Part shown: positions 61,830 to 64,000 of the stretch, piece by piece | Numbering within the stretch: the first letter of the stretch is position 1 | How the letters are laid out: each line of letters opens with the position of its first letter | Assembly (NCBI GenBank): GCA_963710815.1 | Contig: CAVQCA010000048.1 | Span: 96,715-160,714, forward strand | Direction of reading: 5' to 3' | DNA length: 64,000 nucleotides | Source: CAVQCA01 sp963710815 | GTDB taxonomy: Bacteria > Pseudomonadota > Gammaproteobacteria > UBA9214 | Made by a program: the position numbers and the translations under genes | Notes under the pieces: generated by a model | Told to the model about the DNA's origin: nothing | Seen by the model: only the letters and a program-made list of their open reading frames with translations | Databases searched by the model: none

Positions 61830-63112
61830 AGCAGGCCCTCCGAGTGCAGGGCGCGCCTGACCGCCGCGCGCAGCCGCGGCACGTCCCGGTCGGGATCGAT
61901 GTCCCGCATGGGGTGCAGGGTATGGCTGATGGCGAGCGAGACGTCGCTGTAGAGCGGTGTCACGGGACGCTGAACCGCGTCACGCAAGGTTGCGCGCAGC
62001 GTATCGGCGAAGGGGAAGGTCGCGATCACCACCGGATCATCATAGAGGTCGGCGTCCGTCGGAGGCAAGCCGCCGCGCCGGGCGGCGAGGCGTTGCTGGT
62101 CGCGCGCGGCGATGCAGGCGGCCGCCTCGAAGGCCAGCCGCGGGTGCCGGGACCAGGCGCCGATGCCGAGGTTGATTCCCCCGAGGGTCACGCGGCTGGG
62201 CCGGCCCGCCACGACCTCCGGCCAGCGCGCCCAGCCCATGTGGGCCGCGACCCCGGGGGCGTTCTCCCTGGCGCTGGGCCAGACGAAGGTGTAATTGATC
62301 ATGAAGGAGGCGTTGCCGCTCTCGAAGGCGAGCCGCGCCTGGTCCTCGCGCTCGGTGGAGAGCGCCGGGTCGGCGGCGGGCGAGGTGGCCAGCCGTTTCA
62401 TGACCTCGAGGGCCTTGTGCGTGGGTTCGTATTCGAGCGAGACCGCGCCGTTTTCATCCAGCACCGTGCCGCCGGCGGATGCCAGCAGGGAGGTGAAGAA
62501 TACCGTCAGCCCCTCGTAGCGCTCCCCCTGCGCCTCGATCGTGCCCTTGCTGCCCAGGGATTCGGCCGTTCGAATCATCCCGTCCCAGGTCACGGGCGCC
62601 GCGGCGACCCGGTCGGTTCGATACCACAGCAGCTGGGTGTTGGTGGTGAAGGGGGCCGCCCACAGCCGACCCCGGTAGGTGGCGCTTGCCAGTGTCGACG
62701 GCAGGCGTCCCTCCCGGGCCCGTCGCGCGGCCTCGCCCTCCCAGGGGAGGATCCAGCCGGCCTGGGCGAATTCCGCCGTCCAGATGACGTCCATGCCGAT
62801 GATGTCGATGTCATGGTCTCCGGCCGCCAGGCGTCGCACCAGCTGCTCGCGCTGCTGGTCGGCATCGGCGGGCAGCGGCGTCAGTTCAATCCGGTACCTG
62901 CCGTTCGCCGCGTCGGTGCAGTGTCCGGCCGCCGCCGCGAATGACCCCGAGGGTTCGTCGAAGACATACCAGTGCAGCACCGGCACGCCCGACTGGCCGG
63001 TGCCGTTGCAGGCCGCCAGCGGCAGTGCAAGGAGCACAACTCGAAGCGCCGCGAACGCGCTCAGCCAGTTCTGCAGGCTGTTTCCCGGATGGACGGGCTT
63101 GAGGAAATCCAT
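61826..63112 (-). CDS. Sugar ABC transporter substrate-binding lipoprotein
   Basis: 428 residues with a lipoprotein signal (VVLLALPLAACNG). The body is a family 1 extracellular binding protein: LVRRLAAGDHDIDIIGMDVI, TAEFAQAGWILPWEGEAARR, AAPFTTNTQLLWYRTDRVAA and GGINLGIGAWSRHPRLAFEA. It resembles LpqY-like trehalose/maltose-type binders, but substrate cannot be fixed from sequence. First gene of the transporter operon. Confidence 0.92.
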   Translation of the reverse strand: MDFLKPVHPGNSLQNWLSAFAALRVVLLALPLAACNGTGQSGVPVLHWYVFDEPSGSFAAAAGHCTDAANGRYRIELTPLPADADQQREQLVRRLAAGDHDIDIIGMDVIWTAEFAQAGWILPWEGEAARRAREGRLPSTLASATYRGRLWAAPFTTNTQLLWYRTDRVAAAPVTWDGMIRTAESLGSKGTIEAQGERYEGLTVFFTSLLASAGGTVLDENGAVSLEYEPTHKALEVMKRLATSPAADPALSTEREDQARLAFESGNASFMINYTFVWPSARENAPGVAAHMGWARWPEVVAGRPSRVTLGGINLGIGAWSRHPRLAFEAAACIAARDQQRLAARRGGLPPTDADLYDDPVVIATFPFADTLRATLRDAVQRPVTPLYSDVSLAISHTLHPMRDIDPDRDVPRLRAAVRRALHSEGLL

Positions 63113-63343
63113 CACACTGTCTCTCTGATTCCGGATGCAGTAGTGGCGGTGCACAGCTTGCGGGAGTGCTCCGGGCGCGCTGCGGCATGTGCTGGCTGTC
63201 GCCGGTAATTCAAGGGGCTAACCGTAACATGATCGGGGTGATTTGTGATCCCGGCAAACCGGTTCCCGCTTTCGCGGGCCTGACAGGCCTGATGAAAACT
63301 TCCTTTGATCCGGCCGCGGGCCGGGCAATAATGAGCGCTGACT

Positions 63344-64000
63344 ATGAACGAACCCAACCAGCATGATTCCATGGCGGCGCTTGGCGTGGTGTGGATCGAC
63401 CTTGCCGGGAATCTTTGCCGGCTGCTGGTGGTCTTCGCCCTCATCCCGGCGCTTGCCGGCGGGTACGTCTTCCTGTCGCAGGCCGCGTTGTGGCTGAAAT
63501 CCGCTATCTGGGTGCCTTTGCCGCTGCTTTACCTGTTCATGGACTTCTGGCCCAGTGTCGGCGAGCGGTTTACACCCGATCAACTCGAGAGGATCAGTGA
63601 GTCCGGGGGGGTCTTTCCGGAGCCGCTGTCCCTGATTAGCCATTTGCGCCTGGATGCGCACTATCCCGGTGTGGCGTCGTGGCTGGCTGCACCCGGGACG
63701 TCGGGCGGCATTCACAAGCTCACCCGATGGGTACTTGAGTCCCTGCCGATCTCACTTGCATTGATCGTGTCGACGCTGGTCGTGGTCTCCCTGTTGATGC
63801 TCTGCTCGGCGGCTGCGAAGAGAAGGGTAAAACGCCTGGATGCGGGCATCAGAAAAGCCGATGATTCCGCGGATGTCCGGATAACAGTCATGAGTCCGGC
63901 GGTTCCGCTGCGCGGTTGGCGGGTCCGTCAGGCAAGTCTGTCATCCGAGATCCCGCAGAACACACCCTCCCAGCTGAGGCCGTGCCCCTTGCCGGAATGT
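63344..64000 (+). CDS. Membrane protein of unknown function (3' end outside window)
   Basis: Open from ATG 63344 to the right edge (219 codons). One or two N-terminal helices (LCRLLVVFALIPALAGGYVF; SAIWVPLPLLYLFMDFWPSV), a ~75-residue hydrophilic segment (ERFTPDQLERISESGGVFPE) and another helix (LESLPISLALIVSTLVVVSL) before a basic tail. No family recognised. Confidence 0.7.
   Translation, partial: MNEPNQHDSMAALGVVWIDLAGNLCRLLVVFALIPALAGGYVFLSQAALWLKSAIWVPLPLLYLFMDFWPSVGERFTPDQLERISESGGVFPEPLSLISHLRLDAHYPGVASWLAAPGTSGGIHKLTRWVLESLPISLALIVSTLVVVSLLMLCSAAAKRRVKRLDAGIRKADDSADVRITVMSPAVPLRGWRVRQASLSSEIPQNTPSQLRPCPLPEC

Overview
The window looks like one contiguous chromosome segment of a GC-rich gammaproteobacterium, probably Chromatiales/Ectothiorhodospiraceae-like. 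The mutL-miaA-hfq-hflX-hflKC-hisZ-purA order, the System I ccmABCDEFGHI operon and strong similarity to gammaproteobacterial housekeeping proteins support this; the exact genus is not readable. No tRNA, rRNA, CRISPR array, prophage or transposase was seen.

Layout. (1) 0-9.3 kb, plus strand: mutL (partial), miaA, hfq, hflX, hflK, hflC, a DUF2065 gene, hisZ and purA. (2) 9.6-24.8 kb: a phosphate/polyphosphate island with a SixA-NUDIX fusion, a 2-phosphoglycerate-kinase-like P-loop protein, a two-domain PPK2 (Pap), a ParA-like ATPase translationally coupled to a CHAD-domain protein, a Na/Pi cotransporter, a UspA protein, PPK1, a conserved unknown and a CYTH triphosphatase. (3) 25-33.4 kb: stress and RNA-repair genes, including a YbaK-type deacylase with a truncated tandem copy, a Usp-like protein, a Lon-like protease, a host-attachment (baeRF-like) protein, RtcB, archease, a ribosome hibernation factor and Hsp20. 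(4) 33.8-41.1 kb: a complete cytochrome c maturation operon. (5) 41.4-56.4 kb: a multiheme cytochrome island with a PAS-containing sigma-54 activator, a divergent sigma-54-type promoter that appears to drive a terminator-ended small RNA, a decaheme OmcA/MtrC-type lipoprotein, two nine-heme cytochromes each behind a good -24/-12 promoter, a SurA/PpiC foldase and a cytochrome c5. (6) 56.6-64 kb: a TlpA thioredoxin, a rhodanese, a small calcium-loop exported protein, a sugar ABC importer and a membrane protein cut by the right edge.

How it fits together. The ccm operon makes the c-type cytochromes that region 5 encodes in quantity. The sigma-54 activator, clusters of TGACA half-sites and the -24/-12 elements suggest one regulon controlling the two nine-heme cytochromes and a small RNA. 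In region 2, the coupled ParA-like/CHAD pair beside polyphosphate enzymes suggests a system for positioning polyphosphate granules.

Two dispersed palindromic repeat families (A: arms like CGCAAAGACGCAAAGGACGC; B: arms like GCCACGGAAGCACACGGAA) occupy many intergenic gaps. Many otherwise well conserved genes are interrupted by single-base indels, mostly in runs of 2-4 identical bases. This points to sequencing error rather than gene decay in most cases, except perhaps the 3' half of the Lon-like gene, where indels are much denser.
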